35,498 bases of DNA, taken from an uncultured Clostridia bacterium. GTDB taxonomy: Bacteria > Bacillota_I > Bacilli_A > RF39 > UBA660. The DNA is taken from the NCBI GenBank assembly GCA_946533175.1, contig CAMNBS010000003.1, forward strand, positions 1-35,498, in the 5' to 3' direction. Both the position numbers and the translations under genes were made by a program. The first letter of the stretch is position 1. Every line of letters begins with the position of its first letter. The notes beneath the pieces were generated by a model. It ran no database searches and was not told the DNA's origin. It worked only from the letters and a program-made list of their open reading frames with translations. Positions 15,706-24,055 of this stretch are shown in pieces.

Positions 15706-16263
15706 TAACAAAATCTCCACTTCATCACCTTGATGAAGAAGAAAACCATTTGCATCATCGGTATCTAAATGTAATTCAAAATAAGCTTCATCAGTGTCTT
15801 TCAAATATACATTTTCCATAATTCCGCCCTTTTCTCCCCCTATTTTGACAGAAACTTTTTCAATTCCTTCCAATTTATGTTCTTTTCGAATATTTTTATC
15901 AACATGAATATGTCTTGTTGCTATAATGCATACATTCTTAGTAATAGAGCCATTTGGACCAATAATTGTTATTTTTGAAGCCATCGATAAATCACCAGAA
16001 TTACGTACTGGCGGATCTACTCCTAAGTAATAAGCGTCTGTCTTAGAAATCTCTACCTGAGTATATTCTCTATTAGGACCTAATACTCGAACATTTTCTA
16101 TTGTTCTTTTTTCACCCTTAATGGTAACTGTTTCATTACAAGCATATGTTTTAGGCTGTGTTAAATCGTTTCGTTTAGTTAACGGAATACTTCCAAATAA
16201 TATATGATAATCAGCATTATTTAGATGAACATGACGATTAGAAATACCTACTTTTACATTCAT
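15703..16263 (-). CDS. pduL: PduL-type phosphate acyltransferase
   Basis: A 186-residue zinc-dependent phosphotransacylase, unrelated in fold to Pta, that interconverts acyl-CoA and acyl-phosphate. Metal-binding His-rich stretches are clear: SNRHVHLN near residue 9, ATRHIHVD near 120 and the C-terminal FELHLDTDDANGFLL. The N-terminus begins right at the catalytic core (MNVKVGISNRHVHL), without the encapsulation peptide of microcompartment versions. No shell-protein genes are near. I infer a cytosolic role making acetyl-phosphate for ATP via acetate kinase. GAGGTGA precedes the ATG; a TATAAT lies at 16283-16288. Confidence 0.9.
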   Translation of the reverse strand: MNVKVGISNRHVHLNNADYHILFGSIPLTKRNDLTQPKTYACNETVTIKGEKRTIENVRVLGPNREYTQVEISKTDAYYLGVDPPVRNSGDLSMASKITIIGPNGSITKNVCIIATRHIHVDKNIRKEHKLEGIEKVSVKIGGEKGGIMENVYLKDTDEAYFELHLDTDDANGFLLHQGDEVEILL

Positions 16264-16297
16264 TAATTTTCACCTCAAATCAATTATACACAAATTA

Positions 16298-16326
16298 GTT
16301 ATATTTTAAAAGATTATTCATAAAAT
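16298..16326 (+). promoter_or_regulatory. Sigma-E-like promoter of gerQ
   Basis: GTTATATT (16298-16305), 13 bases, CATAAAAT (16319-16326), with 16 bases to the ATG. This is close to my recollection of the sigma-E consensus (GTCATATT and CATACAAT). Confidence 0.5.
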
Positions 16327-16342
16327 TCAATGAGGTGAACGA

Positions 16343-16630
16343 ATGAATAATAATCTATATAATAATCCCAATTTCATGCCAAATCAAAATATGATAAATT
16401 ATAATAGTTATCAACAAAATTATGTAGAAGATTACTTAAAACGAAATATTAACCATCAAATCGAAGCTCATGTATCATTTTCAGATTCTATTGAATGGAG
16501 AGATAGCGTTTTTACTGGCATTTTAGAAGATGTAGGTAAAGACTATATTGTTATTCTTAATAATCAGAAAAAATATGTTATTTGGAGTGTATATATTAAT
16601 TACATTATTTTAGGTAATCAACAAGTTTAA
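16343..16630 (+). CDS. gerQ: GerQ-like spore coat protein
   Basis: A 95-residue protein. The N-terminal 30 residues are rich in Asn, Gln, Tyr and Met, as in coat proteins. The C-terminal domain (about 32-92) carries the GerQ pattern: YLKRNINHQIEAHVSF, DSIEWRDSVFTGILEDVGKDYIVI and KYVIWSVYINYIIL. In Bacillus, GerQ is made in the mother cell, cross-linked in the coat by transglutaminase Tgl and needed to localise the cortex hydrolase CwlJ. Neither tgl nor cwlJ is in the window. A strong GAGGTGA precedes the ATG. It is divergent from pduL and has a sigma-E-like promoter. Confidence 0.85.
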   Translation: MNNNLYNNPNFMPNQNMINYNSYQQNYVEDYLKRNINHQIEAHVSFSDSIEWRDSVFTGILEDVGKDYIVILNNQKKYVIWSVYINYIILGNQQV

Positions 16631-16635
16631 AATAT

Positions 16636-16663
16636 TTGATTATTGCCAAAAAAATGATATAAT
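16636..16663 (+). promoter_or_regulatory. Promoter of lemA
   Basis: TTGATT, 16 bases, TATAAT, with an extended TGA before the -10 box, 15 bases before the lemA ATG. Confidence 0.7.
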
Positions 16664-16678
16664 AATCATGGTGATAAT

Positions 16679-17215
16679 ATGAAAATATGGGTTATAATTT
16701 GTATATTAATTGCACTTTTAGGTATAATAGCAATTATTATGATCATTGAATATCATAAATATCAATGGTTAATTACCAAATTAAATAAAGGAGAAAATAA
16801 ATTACATAAATCTTTGGAAAATAAACACCAAATACTCTTAAATTATTTAGCATTTTTAAAAGACAATATTTCTCTTCCAAATACTGAATTTGATGAATAT
16901 CAATTAATAAATAATAACATATCTCTACTAGAGTTTGATAAATTAGTTACTAACTTTGATAACCAAATTAAAACATATATAAATGATAATGAAAAACTGT
17001 TGAAAAAAGAAGAATTAATTACTATTAATAAGAATTTAGAAGAAGCTAATTCAAGCATACAAGGATATAAAAAGTATTATAATGAAAACATTTCAACATA
17101 TAATAATTTATTAAAATCTTTCCCAACAAACATTGTTGGAAAAATATTTAAATATCAAACAAAAGATTATTTAGAAGAACAAACTGATGAACATTTCAAA
17201 ATATTAGATGAATAG
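16679..17215 (+). CDS. LemA family protein
   Basis: A 178-residue protein with an N-terminal hydrophobic helix (about 3-23) followed by a long helical domain. The C-terminal stretch YNNLLKSFPTNIVGKIFKYQTKDYLEE matches the LemA pattern, in which YN and a FP step precede a short F...YF segment; an upstream region also fits the helical bundle. LemA proteins have their N-terminus outside and a cytosolic helical domain; their role is poorly known. GGTGAT precedes the ATG. It stands alone, convergent with cdaR. Confidence 0.75.
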   Translation: MKIWVIICILIALLGIIAIIMIIEYHKYQWLITKLNKGENKLHKSLENKHQILLNYLAFLKDNISLPNTEFDEYQLINNNISLLEFDKLVTNFDNQIKTYINDNEKLLKKEELITINKNLEEANSSIQGYKKYYNENISTYNNLLKSFPTNIVGKIFKYQTKDYLEEQTDEHFKILDE

Positions 17216-17230
17216 TTCATCTTTTTTTAT

Positions 17231-17269
17231 AAAAAAAACTAAGAATCAATAAATTCTTAGTTATTTTTT
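17231..17269. terminator. Bidirectional terminator between lemA and cdaR
   Basis: A 10-bp perfect stem AACTAAGAAT/ATTCTTAGTT with a 6-base loop, with six T on either strand. It overlaps the cdaR stop codon. Confidence 0.85.
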
Positions 17270-18625
17270 AGTTATTGTTACTTTAACCTTCGTTGTTTTT
17301 GGTTCATAGCTTAATCTAACATCTTCACCACCAGCAACGACATCAACTTCATATTCACCTGGTGATGTATATTTGGTTAAATCAATTGAAGCAGTAATCT
17401 TACTTGAGTCAAGATTTTTTAAAGCTTCTTCACTACCCTTGACAATAACCGATGTTATAACATCTTCTTTAGATGCCGTAGTAACGGATAAGTTTGGATT
17501 AAGATTCTGATGAATAATACGTATATCTGGTATTTCAACTTGTGACTCTTTAGTTACTTTTAAATCAACTGTTACTGTTTTAAGACTTAAATCACGAACA
17601 CCCGTAGGTTTTTCAATATTAACTGAATATGTTTTATTTTCGCTAACTCCATTAATGTCAACATATACCGGAATAAATTCTATTTTAGCAAGATTTTCTT
17701 CGCTACCATAAACATCAATTGAATTTGAACTTGGTGTTAAGGCACTAATAGCATATCCAAGAGCTAATTTTGTTCCATTAAGTGGCATTACTTTAATAGG
17801 AACTGTTTTACTTGATGAAGATAATGTAAGCTCGGCATCAACAGTTTTTGGTAGTATCTCAACATCAACAACTTTTCCATCATTATCATAAGCTACTAAA
17901 TTACAATTTTTTAATGATACTTGTCCAGCTTTTGGACTAACTAAATTATTTAAATCAATTAAAGCTTTAACATAACCTACTTTAGCGAGTGTTTGCTCAT
18001 TTCCTTTAATTGTTACTTCTGTCTTACTAAGTGTAACATCAGTAATATCAAGTTTACTATCTAAACTCTCACGATGTAATATTTCATAATTAATTTCTCT
18101 TGTACCACTAACTTTATCATATATAACAACGGTAACATAACTTGGATCAATCGTATAATCAATAAAACTAAAAGATTGACTATATTTTAATTGAACTTTG
18201 TGCGTTCCAACAGATAATTCACGCAAATCAACACTTATTCCTTTGGTAGGATATTGTTTAGCTAAATATATATTTGACTTATTACCAACTAAAACAACAT
18301 CAGCTGTTTTTGGAAGACCTTCAATAACATAAGCTTCTTCATTATAAATAGCTTTAACTGGCTCACCATATAATCGTTCAGCATAACTATTCATCATAAT
18401 ACTAGAATCTTTATCTAATTTATAAAAAGCCAAAAAAGCAATTAATAAAGAAATAATTAATAATGAACTTTTATTAGTTAAAAAATTTTCTAAACCTTTT
18501 CCACTATTTTTAAAGAAATCCGTTATTTTTAATACTAATTTCATTACTGGGGTAACTAAAATTCGATCAAAGAATAAGATTATTTTACCGATGAATTTGC
18601 ATATTTTTTTAATTAATTTCTTCAT
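17261..18625 (-). CDS. cdaR: CdaR, YbbR-domain regulator of c-di-AMP synthesis
   Basis: A protein of about 454 residues. One membrane helix (about 50-68) follows a basic, amphipathic N-terminus. The rest is extracytoplasmic and made of repeated YbbR domains of about 85 residues, each with a strand such as VKAIYNEEAYVIEGLP or SVNIEKPTGVRDLSL and a VKV-type ending; four seem present. CdaR binds CdaA at the membrane and tunes its activity. The start overlaps the cdaA stop by 17 bases. Starts at 18631 (ATG) and 18646 (GTG) are also in frame; I prefer 18625 for its distance from AGGAG. Unlike in most Firmicutes, glmM does not follow. Confidence 0.9.
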   Translation of the reverse strand: MKKLIKKICKFIGKIILFFDRILVTPVMKLVLKITDFFKNSGKGLENFLTNKSSLLIISLLIAFLAFYKLDKDSSIMMNSYAERLYGEPVKAIYNEEAYVIEGLPKTADVVLVGNKSNIYLAKQYPTKGISVDLRELSVGTHKVQLKYSQSFSFIDYTIDPSYVTVVIYDKVSGTREINYEILHRESLDSKLDITDVTLSKTEVTIKGNEQTLAKVGYVKALIDLNNLVSPKAGQVSLKNCNLVAYDNDGKVVDVEILPKTVDAELTLSSSSKTVPIKVMPLNGTKLALGYAISALTPSSNSIDVYGSEENLAKIEFIPVYVDINGVSENKTYSVNIEKPTGVRDLSLKTVTVDLKVTKESQVEIPDIRIIHQNLNPNLSVTTASKEDVITSVIVKGSEEALKNLDSSKITASIDLTKYTSPGEYEVDVVAGGEDVRLSYEPKTTKVKVTITKK

Positions 18626-19427
18626 ATTCATCTTCTCCTTCTTCACTTACCGATGTATCTTGTTGTGGTCTTAATTCATCAACCAACATCATACGAGCAT
18701 CATCAAGGGCAAGATTATAGAATAATTCTCCTTTAACAGCAATAGAAATTCTACCCGTTTCTTCACTAACTATAATACTTATAGCATCACTTTCCTCAGC
18801 AATACCTAAGGCAGCACGATGACGAGTTCCTAATCTTTTATTAAGACTTATACTATTACTTGTTGGAAATACTGCACCAGCACAACTAATTCTGTTTCCT
18901 TGAATAATAACCGCACCATCATGTAATGGATTATTTGGAAAGAAAATAGAAATTAATAGTTCACTAGATAAATCAGCATACAATGGCTTAGCACGATTAA
19001 TATAATCAAGTAAGCTAACATCTCTTTCAATAACAATTAATGCCCCAATTTTAGATTTACGAAGGTAATCAATAGCATTAATTATTTCATAAACAAGTTT
19101 TTCACGTTCATCGACAGTTAAAGTTTTATGACGTCCAAGTAATTGGCTCCTTCCAAGTTGTTCTAATACTCCACGAATTTCTGGTTGAAAAATTATAATA
19201 ATCGCTAAAGGTCCATACATAATGACATACTCCAGTATTAACCCTAAAGTATTTAATCCTAACCAAGTACTAATAAGTTTTAATACAATAATAACTAAAA
19301 CTCCCTTAAACAACAAAGTCATTTTAACATTATTTTTTATATTCCTTAAAATATAATAAAACATTAACCAAACTAGCAAAACATCTAAAATATTTTTAAG
19401 TATATCTAATATATTATCAACAATCAT
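18609..19427 (-). CDS. cdaA: Diadenylate cyclase CdaA
   Basis: A 272-residue protein with three N-terminal membrane helices (about 10-30, 38-57 and 60-80) and a cytoplasmic DAC domain. The catalytic motifs DGA (170-172, in NPLHDGAVIIQ) and RHR (202-204, in GTRHRAALG) are intact, so it should condense two ATP to c-di-AMP, the essential nucleotide messenger for potassium and wall homeostasis. AAGGAG lies upstream of the ATG. It is the first gene of a cdaA-cdaR operon driven by a promoter inside the preceding terminator. Its acidic C-terminus (EEGEDEYEEIN) is encoded across the cdaR start. Confidence 0.96.
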   Translation of the reverse strand: MIVDNILDILKNILDVLLVWLMFYYILRNIKNNVKMTLLFKGVLVIIVLKLISTWLGLNTLGLILEYVIMYGPLAIIIIFQPEIRGVLEQLGRSQLLGRHKTLTVDEREKLVYEIINAIDYLRKSKIGALIVIERDVSLLDYINRAKPLYADLSSELLISIFFPNNPLHDGAVIIQGNRISCAGAVFPTSNSISLNKRLGTRHRAALGIAEESDAISIIVSEETGRISIAVKGELFYNLALDDARMMLVDELRPQQDTSVSEEGEDEYEEIN

Positions 19428-19449
19428 TACTAACTCCTTTTATTATTTT

Positions 19450-19478
19450 AGTATATCAAAAAAAAGGATAATAGTAAA
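19450..19478 (-). promoter_or_regulatory. Promoter of cdaA-cdaR
   Basis: TTTACT, 17 bases, TATACT on the minus strand, with an extended TGA before the -10 box. The -35 box is in the loop of the preceding terminator. Confidence 0.5.
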
Positions 19479-19486
19479 TATCCTTT
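19457..19486 (-). terminator. Terminator after the NlpC/P60-like surface gene
   Basis: An 8-bp stem AAAGGATA/TATCCTTT, an 8-base loop and a T run on the minus strand. It overlaps the stop codon. Confidence 0.75.
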
Positions 19487-21179
19487 AATGCAAATTATTT
19501 TTTTGTTTTTTCTTTTTTAAAATATATATTAATGAAGCAATTATAATAATAAACACTAAAACTATTCCAATAATAATTATTATAATCATTTGATTACTTT
19601 CTTTTCCTATTGATAAAATAGAAGTATTATTAGCACAATCTTTGATATAAATAGTTGTATCTTCATAAGGAATAGTTAAAATATTACTTTTTTGATAATT
19701 AATATTATCTTTTGAATAATAAAGCTCACAATTATCACTAGCATTTATCTTAATATCATAGTCACTTATCCCTTTTTTTATTATTTCATGATTATTAATT
19801 ACTGGTTTAGTATTATCTATATTAGTTATATTAGCAATATTATAATATGAAATATTATCTTTATTCATTAACCAAATATAGTATAATCCATTTTTATCTA
19901 TTTCAAAATGTAAGTTTTCTTTATACTCCAGCCAATTTAATTCATCATCTAATGCTTTACCTATTGCATAATAAGATACATTACTTATATTATCAGGAAT
20001 AATGCTAACATCGACTTTTTGAGCATAATTTGTATCATAATTCACTTTAAATATTGGTAATACTTCCTCTAGAAGATTAATCTGATAAGATACTTTATTT
20101 AATAATTCATCTTCAACAATTAATTCATATTTACCAAAAGCGATATTAATAAAAACATTTTCACTTTGAAAAGTATTAGTTAGTAAATAACGTATTTTAC
20201 TTTCATCAGTTGCAGTAACAGAAATATTATAAGTATTATTACCATTATATTTATATTCTATTTTCTCTATTTTAGGAGGAATATTATCAATATTAGCTAT
20301 TTCATATGAAGTAGTTTCGATATGACCTTTACTATCACGAACTGCTATATTATATATACCATTTTCTTTAACTATATAATTTATGCTATCCTTAATTTTA
20401 TTAACTTTTATCCAATTTAAAGATTTACTATTTAGACTAATGCTATAACTATCTATTTCTTTATCATCCTCTAGTTCAATAATCATTGTATTTTCTTTAT
20501 ATTTTTTTGAATTATCATATTTAATATTTATAGTAGGAATGGCATCATACCCTAAAATCTCTTTTTCCTTTGTATCAGGCCACGTTATAGACATATCAAC
20601 AGGTTTAGTAGCACCTTCTTCTCTTAATCTAACAACCATATATGTTTTGTAATATTGAGAATACCAATCAAAATTATCAACGAATAAACCACTACTTCTT
20701 GCTTGGGCAATCAAACCATCACCAATATATAAGAAAACGTGGGTAACCTCATTTTTATAATAACAAACAACAATATCTCCTTTTTCAAGATTTTTTTTTA
20801 TAAGATTATAATCACCTTTACTAACCTTATACATTGCCTTATTAAAGTGTATTCCCTCAGCATAATTAATATCCACATATGGATTATAAGGCCCTTTCAT
20901 AACTGGAAAACCATATGTATTATATAAAACATAGGAAACAAACGAATCACAATTAAAGACAAAATGACCTCGGTATAATTCTCCTTTAAAAGCAGGAATT
21001 CTTGTCTCACCACTACCATATTTTAAAAGAGGTGTTCCATCACTTGCTCGTCTTGCATTGCCTTTTTCTATCATTTCTTTAGCATATGTTGAAATATTAT
21101 CCTGTTGTTCTTTACTTAATGCATAATAATTTGGGCTTATGAATATTATTGCTAGTAAAAATATCACATATTTTATCAT
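19485..21179 (-). CDS. Membrane-anchored surface protein with an NlpC/P60-like domain
   Basis: A 564-residue secreted protein with a signal peptide (about 1-20). Residues 30-190 resemble an NlpC/P60-type cysteine peptidase, with nucleophile-type C77 in FNCDSFVSYVLY and H147 in VTHVFLYIGDG, both in the usual context. Residues 210-520 hold about three beta-rich Ig-like modules with repeated phrasing (IANIDNIPPKIEKIEY; ITNIDNTKPVINNHEI). A C-terminal membrane helix (about 530-552) ends in KKKKQKNN. Such proteins cut peptidoglycan stem peptides; the anchor would keep it at the membrane. A possible promoter (TTGTTT-17-TATAAT) and GGTGAT lie upstream. Confidence 0.75.
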   Translation of the reverse strand: MIKYVIFLLAIIFISPNYYALSKEQQDNISTYAKEMIEKGNARRASDGTPLLKYGSGETRIPAFKGELYRGHFVFNCDSFVSYVLYNTYGFPVMKGPYNPYVDINYAEGIHFNKAMYKVSKGDYNLIKKNLEKGDIVVCYYKNEVTHVFLYIGDGLIAQARSSGLFVDNFDWYSQYYKTYMVVRLREEGATKPVDMSITWPDTKEKEILGYDAIPTINIKYDNSKKYKENTMIIELEDDKEIDSYSISLNSKSLNWIKVNKIKDSINYIVKENGIYNIAVRDSKGHIETTSYEIANIDNIPPKIEKIEYKYNGNNTYNISVTATDESKIRYLLTNTFQSENVFINIAFGKYELIVEDELLNKVSYQINLLEEVLPIFKVNYDTNYAQKVDVSIIPDNISNVSYYAIGKALDDELNWLEYKENLHFEIDKNGLYYIWLMNKDNISYYNIANITNIDNTKPVINNHEIIKKGISDYDIKINASDNCELYYSKDNINYQKSNILTIPYEDTTIYIKDCANNTSILSIGKESNQMIIIIIIGIVLVFIIIIASLIYILKKKKQKNNLH

Positions 21180-21244
21180 ACAATCACCCTATTATAATTA
21201 TAGATTTTTTTTCAATAAAAAACAAGTATAACACTCTAATAAAA

Positions 21245-22060
21245 CTACTTAACCTCATAACAATCACTTGTACTAAAAAAGATATCATGGTCAATTTTTA
21301 TTAAATCATTTTTTATTCGAAGATAGTTGATATTACTAACAACCACTAATAATGTATTACTCTTTTTTTCATTACTATCCAAAATTGTTGCATTAATATG
21401 ATATTTATTAGATAATAAATGAATAATATCATCATTTTTTTTACTTTTAATAAAGATTACCTTATTTCGAGATATCCCTAAAATAATAATATTAGAAATA
21501 TAACTAGAAATATAGAGTAAAATAATAGCATATAAAACCATATTTATACCATAATAATATCCACCCATTAAAACAACCACAGTATTCAAAACAAAGTTTA
21601 CTGTACTAATTGATATTTTAAAATATTTATGCATAATAGGTGGAAAACAAGATAATCCACCAGAAGCATAACCATTTTTATAAGCTAAGCCACTACTTAC
21701 ACCAGATATGATACCTGCAATCAAACATACTAAAAAAATATCATGATATTCCAAAACAATAAGATTAGTGATATTTTCAGTTAATCTTACCGCAACAGGA
21801 TATAAAATACTAGCATAAACAATACTTAAAACAGTTTTTTTATCAAGAAAAAAAACACTTAATAAAAAACAGAAAATATAAATAATAGTTATTAAGTCAC
21901 TCGTTGATAATGGAACAATATTCGCAATAACTAATGATAGTCCTGAAGCACCACCAGCAACTATATTAATGGGCTTTAATAAAAGATTAAAATTAATAGC
22001 AGCTAAAAATTGTGAAATACTAAATTCAATAATACTCCGGATATTAATATGTTTTTTCAC
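21245..22060 (-). CDS. YitT family membrane protein, second of a pair
   Basis: A 271-residue protein with five or six membrane helices (YitT_membrane) and a C-terminal cytoplasmic DUF2179-type domain (about 200-271, ending FFSTSDCYEVK). The family mark GGASGLSLVIANI follows NLLLKPINIVA near the N-terminus. The function of the family is not established. Its ATG overlaps the stop of the first YitT gene by four bases, so the two are translationally coupled and may form a heteromer. It is the last gene of the prfB-yitT-yitT group, and I see no strong hairpin after it. Confidence 0.85.
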   Translation of the reverse strand: MKKHINIRSIIEFSISQFLAAINFNLLLKPINIVAGGASGLSLVIANIVPLSTSDLITIIYIFCFLLSVFFLDKKTVLSIVYASILYPVAVRLTENITNLIVLEYHDIFLVCLIAGIISGVSSGLAYKNGYASGGLSCFPPIMHKYFKISISTVNFVLNTVVVLMGGYYYGINMVLYAIILLYISSYISNIIILGISRNKVIFIKSKKNDDIIHLLSNKYHINATILDSNEKKSNTLLVVVSNINYLRIKNDLIKIDHDIFFSTSDCYEVK

Positions 22061-22881
22061 TTTCCACCACCAACTTCATAACTAGTTGATACTACAAAAA
22101 AAGCTTCTTTATCTAATTCTCTAATTCCATCACGTAATTTATAATAATCTCTAGTCGGAATAACAACAAATAAAATAGATTTTTCTTTATTCGTAAAAGC
22201 TCCTTTTCCTTTTAAAATAGTAACACCATGACCTAAATCATTAATAATGAATTTTTTAATTTCATTAGGATTATTAGTGATAATATAAAACGATTTATTT
22301 CCAGTAAAACCTAAAATAACTTTATCGATTACAGCACTATATGTATATATAGCTATAGCTGAATAAATAAGTGATTCAAAGCCAAAAACAATGGTTCCAA
22401 AAACTACTACAATACTATCCAAGAAAAAAGTTCCAATACCAAAAGAAACATGTAAATATTTATTTAATATTTTAGTAATAATATCAACACCACCAGTAGT
22501 ATATCCTTCTTTATAGACAATTCCTAAGCCAAAACCAAATACTACTCCACCTACTAAAGCTGCTACTAACTTATTATCAATTATAATATTCATATTAACT
22601 AAAATAAGATTAGATAAATAAATAAAAAGTGGAAATAATATAGAACCAATAAAAGATCTTAACATTTCTTCTTTATCAAGAAAAATAAAGCCAATAATAA
22701 ATAGAATTAGTGATAAAATCAATACTACCAATGACTCATTAAAAGAAAATAAATAATTCAATATTTCGGCAATACCTGATACTCCACCAGGTACAATATA
22801 GTATGGTGAAAAAAATATATTAAAAGATATCGCACAAATAAGTGTGCCACAAACAATCATAAAAAATCTTTTTATTCTCAT
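22057..22881 (-). CDS. YitT family membrane protein, first of a pair
   Basis: A 274-residue protein with an N-terminal membrane region of five to six helices and a C-terminal DUF2179 domain (about 200-274: HGVTILKGKGAFTNKEKSILFVVI, FFVVSTSYEVGGGK). The motif FFSPYYIVPGGVSGIAEIL is typical of YitT. It starts two bases after the prfB stop, so it is co-transcribed with it. In Bacillus a YitT relative (YvjA) also lies beside prfB. The DUF2179 domain keeps the GxG region better than its downstream paralogue, which suggests divergence after duplication. Confidence 0.87.
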   Translation of the reverse strand: MRIKRFFMIVCGTLICAISFNIFFSPYYIVPGGVSGIAEILNYLFSFNESLVVLILSLILFIIGFIFLDKEEMLRSFIGSILFPLFIYLSNLILVNMNIIIDNKLVAALVGGVVFGFGLGIVYKEGYTTGGVDIITKILNKYLHVSFGIGTFFLDSIVVVFGTIVFGFESLIYSAIAIYTYSAVIDKVILGFTGNKSFYIITNNPNEIKKFIINDLGHGVTILKGKGAFTNKEKSILFVVIPTRDYYKLRDGIRELDKEAFFVVSTSYEVGGGK

Positions 22882-22883
22882 AA

Positions 22884-23976
22884 TTACCTCTTTAAATATG
22901 CTTCTACAAAACCATCAAATTCCCCATCTAAAACTTTACTAATATTACTTGTTTCATAATTTGTTCGATGATCTTTAACTAAAGAATAAGGATGCATAAC
23001 ATAACTTCTGATTTGACTACCAAATTCTATATTGGAATTTTCTCCTTTTATATTATTCATTTCTTGTTGTTTTTTTTCAAGTTCAAGAAGTTTTAATTTT
23101 CCCTTCAAAACATTCATAGCGCTCTCCCTGTTTTGAATTTGACTTCGTTCATTTTGACAAGTAACTACAATCTTTGTTGGAAGATGTGTTATTCGAACAG
23201 CTGATTCTGTTCTATTTATATGTTGTCCTCCTGCTCCACTACTTCGATATACATCAATTTTTAAATCTTTTTCATCAATCTTTATATCCACTTCTTCATT
23301 AAATAATGGAGTAATATCCACACTAGCGAAAGAAGTATGACGTTTATGATTAGCATCAAAAGGACTTAAACGAACAAGACGATGAACACCTTTTTCACCC
23401 TTTAAATAACCATAAGCATAATTACCATGAATTTTAATCGAAGCACTTTTAAGACCAGCTTCATCACCATCTAAATATGATAATACTTCATATCGGTAGT
23501 TATGTCTTTCTAAATATCGTAAATACATACGAAATAACATATCTGCCCAATCACAAGACTCTGTTCCACCTGCTCCAGCATGAATTTCTAATATACAATC
23601 ATTCTTATCATACGGACCAGATAATAAAAGTAATACTTCTAAATTGTCAATTTTTTGACTTAATTCTTTAGTATTTTCTTCGATATTATGTATTAAATCT
23701 TCATCATTTTCCTCATATAAAAGATTAATCATTTCAAGATTATTATCAATATCTTTTGATGTATTCAAAACACTTGTAACTATTTCTTTTAAAGAGTTCA
23801 TCTCATCAATAATCTCTGTTGATTTTTTTTGATCATTCCAAAAACCATCTTCCAAAGTTATTTGTTCCAATTCCTTAATTTTCTCTTGCTTACTTGGAAT
23901 GTCAAAGTGACCTCCATAGATCTTCAACACGATTTTTATATTGCTCTAAAGCTTTCTTTATTTCTTGTATTTCCAT
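22884..23976 (-). CDS. prfB: Peptide chain release factor 2, made by programmed +1 frameshift
   Basis: RF2, read in two frames: 24 codons from the ATG at 23976, then TGA at 23902-23904, then a +1 shift to GAC at 23903. The product is 363 residues, the normal RF2 length. The stop-reading SPF motif (LVRLSPFDANHKR) and the catalytic GGQ (SSGAGGQHINRTESAVR) are intact. RF2 recognises UGA, so low RF2 slows termination at this TGA and favours the shift: autoregulation. GAGGATGA precedes the ATG, and a TATAAT lies 15 bases further up. It leads an operon with two YitT genes. Without the shift only a 24-residue peptide is made. Confidence 0.96.
23901..23915 (-). promoter_or_regulatory. prfB: prfB programmed frameshift site
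   Basis: On the minus strand: GGAGG, TCA, CTT, TGA, C. This is the classic RF2 layout: an internal Shine-Dalgarno-like element three bases before the slippery CTT codon, then TGA followed by C. The ribosome slips forward by one base on CTT-T. Confidence 0.93.
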
Positions 23977-24010
23977 AATTTCATCCTCACATAAATTATA
24001 ACTTAATCGT

Positions 24011-24036
24011 AAAAAAAAATCCACACTAATTGTGGA
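24011..24036 (-). terminator. Terminator after the KilA-N gene
   Basis: A 6-bp stem TCCACA/TGTGGA, loop ATTAG and nine T on the minus strand. It separates the KilA-N gene from prfB. Confidence 0.8.
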
Positions 24037-24055
24037 AATCTTTATTTATCCTCAA

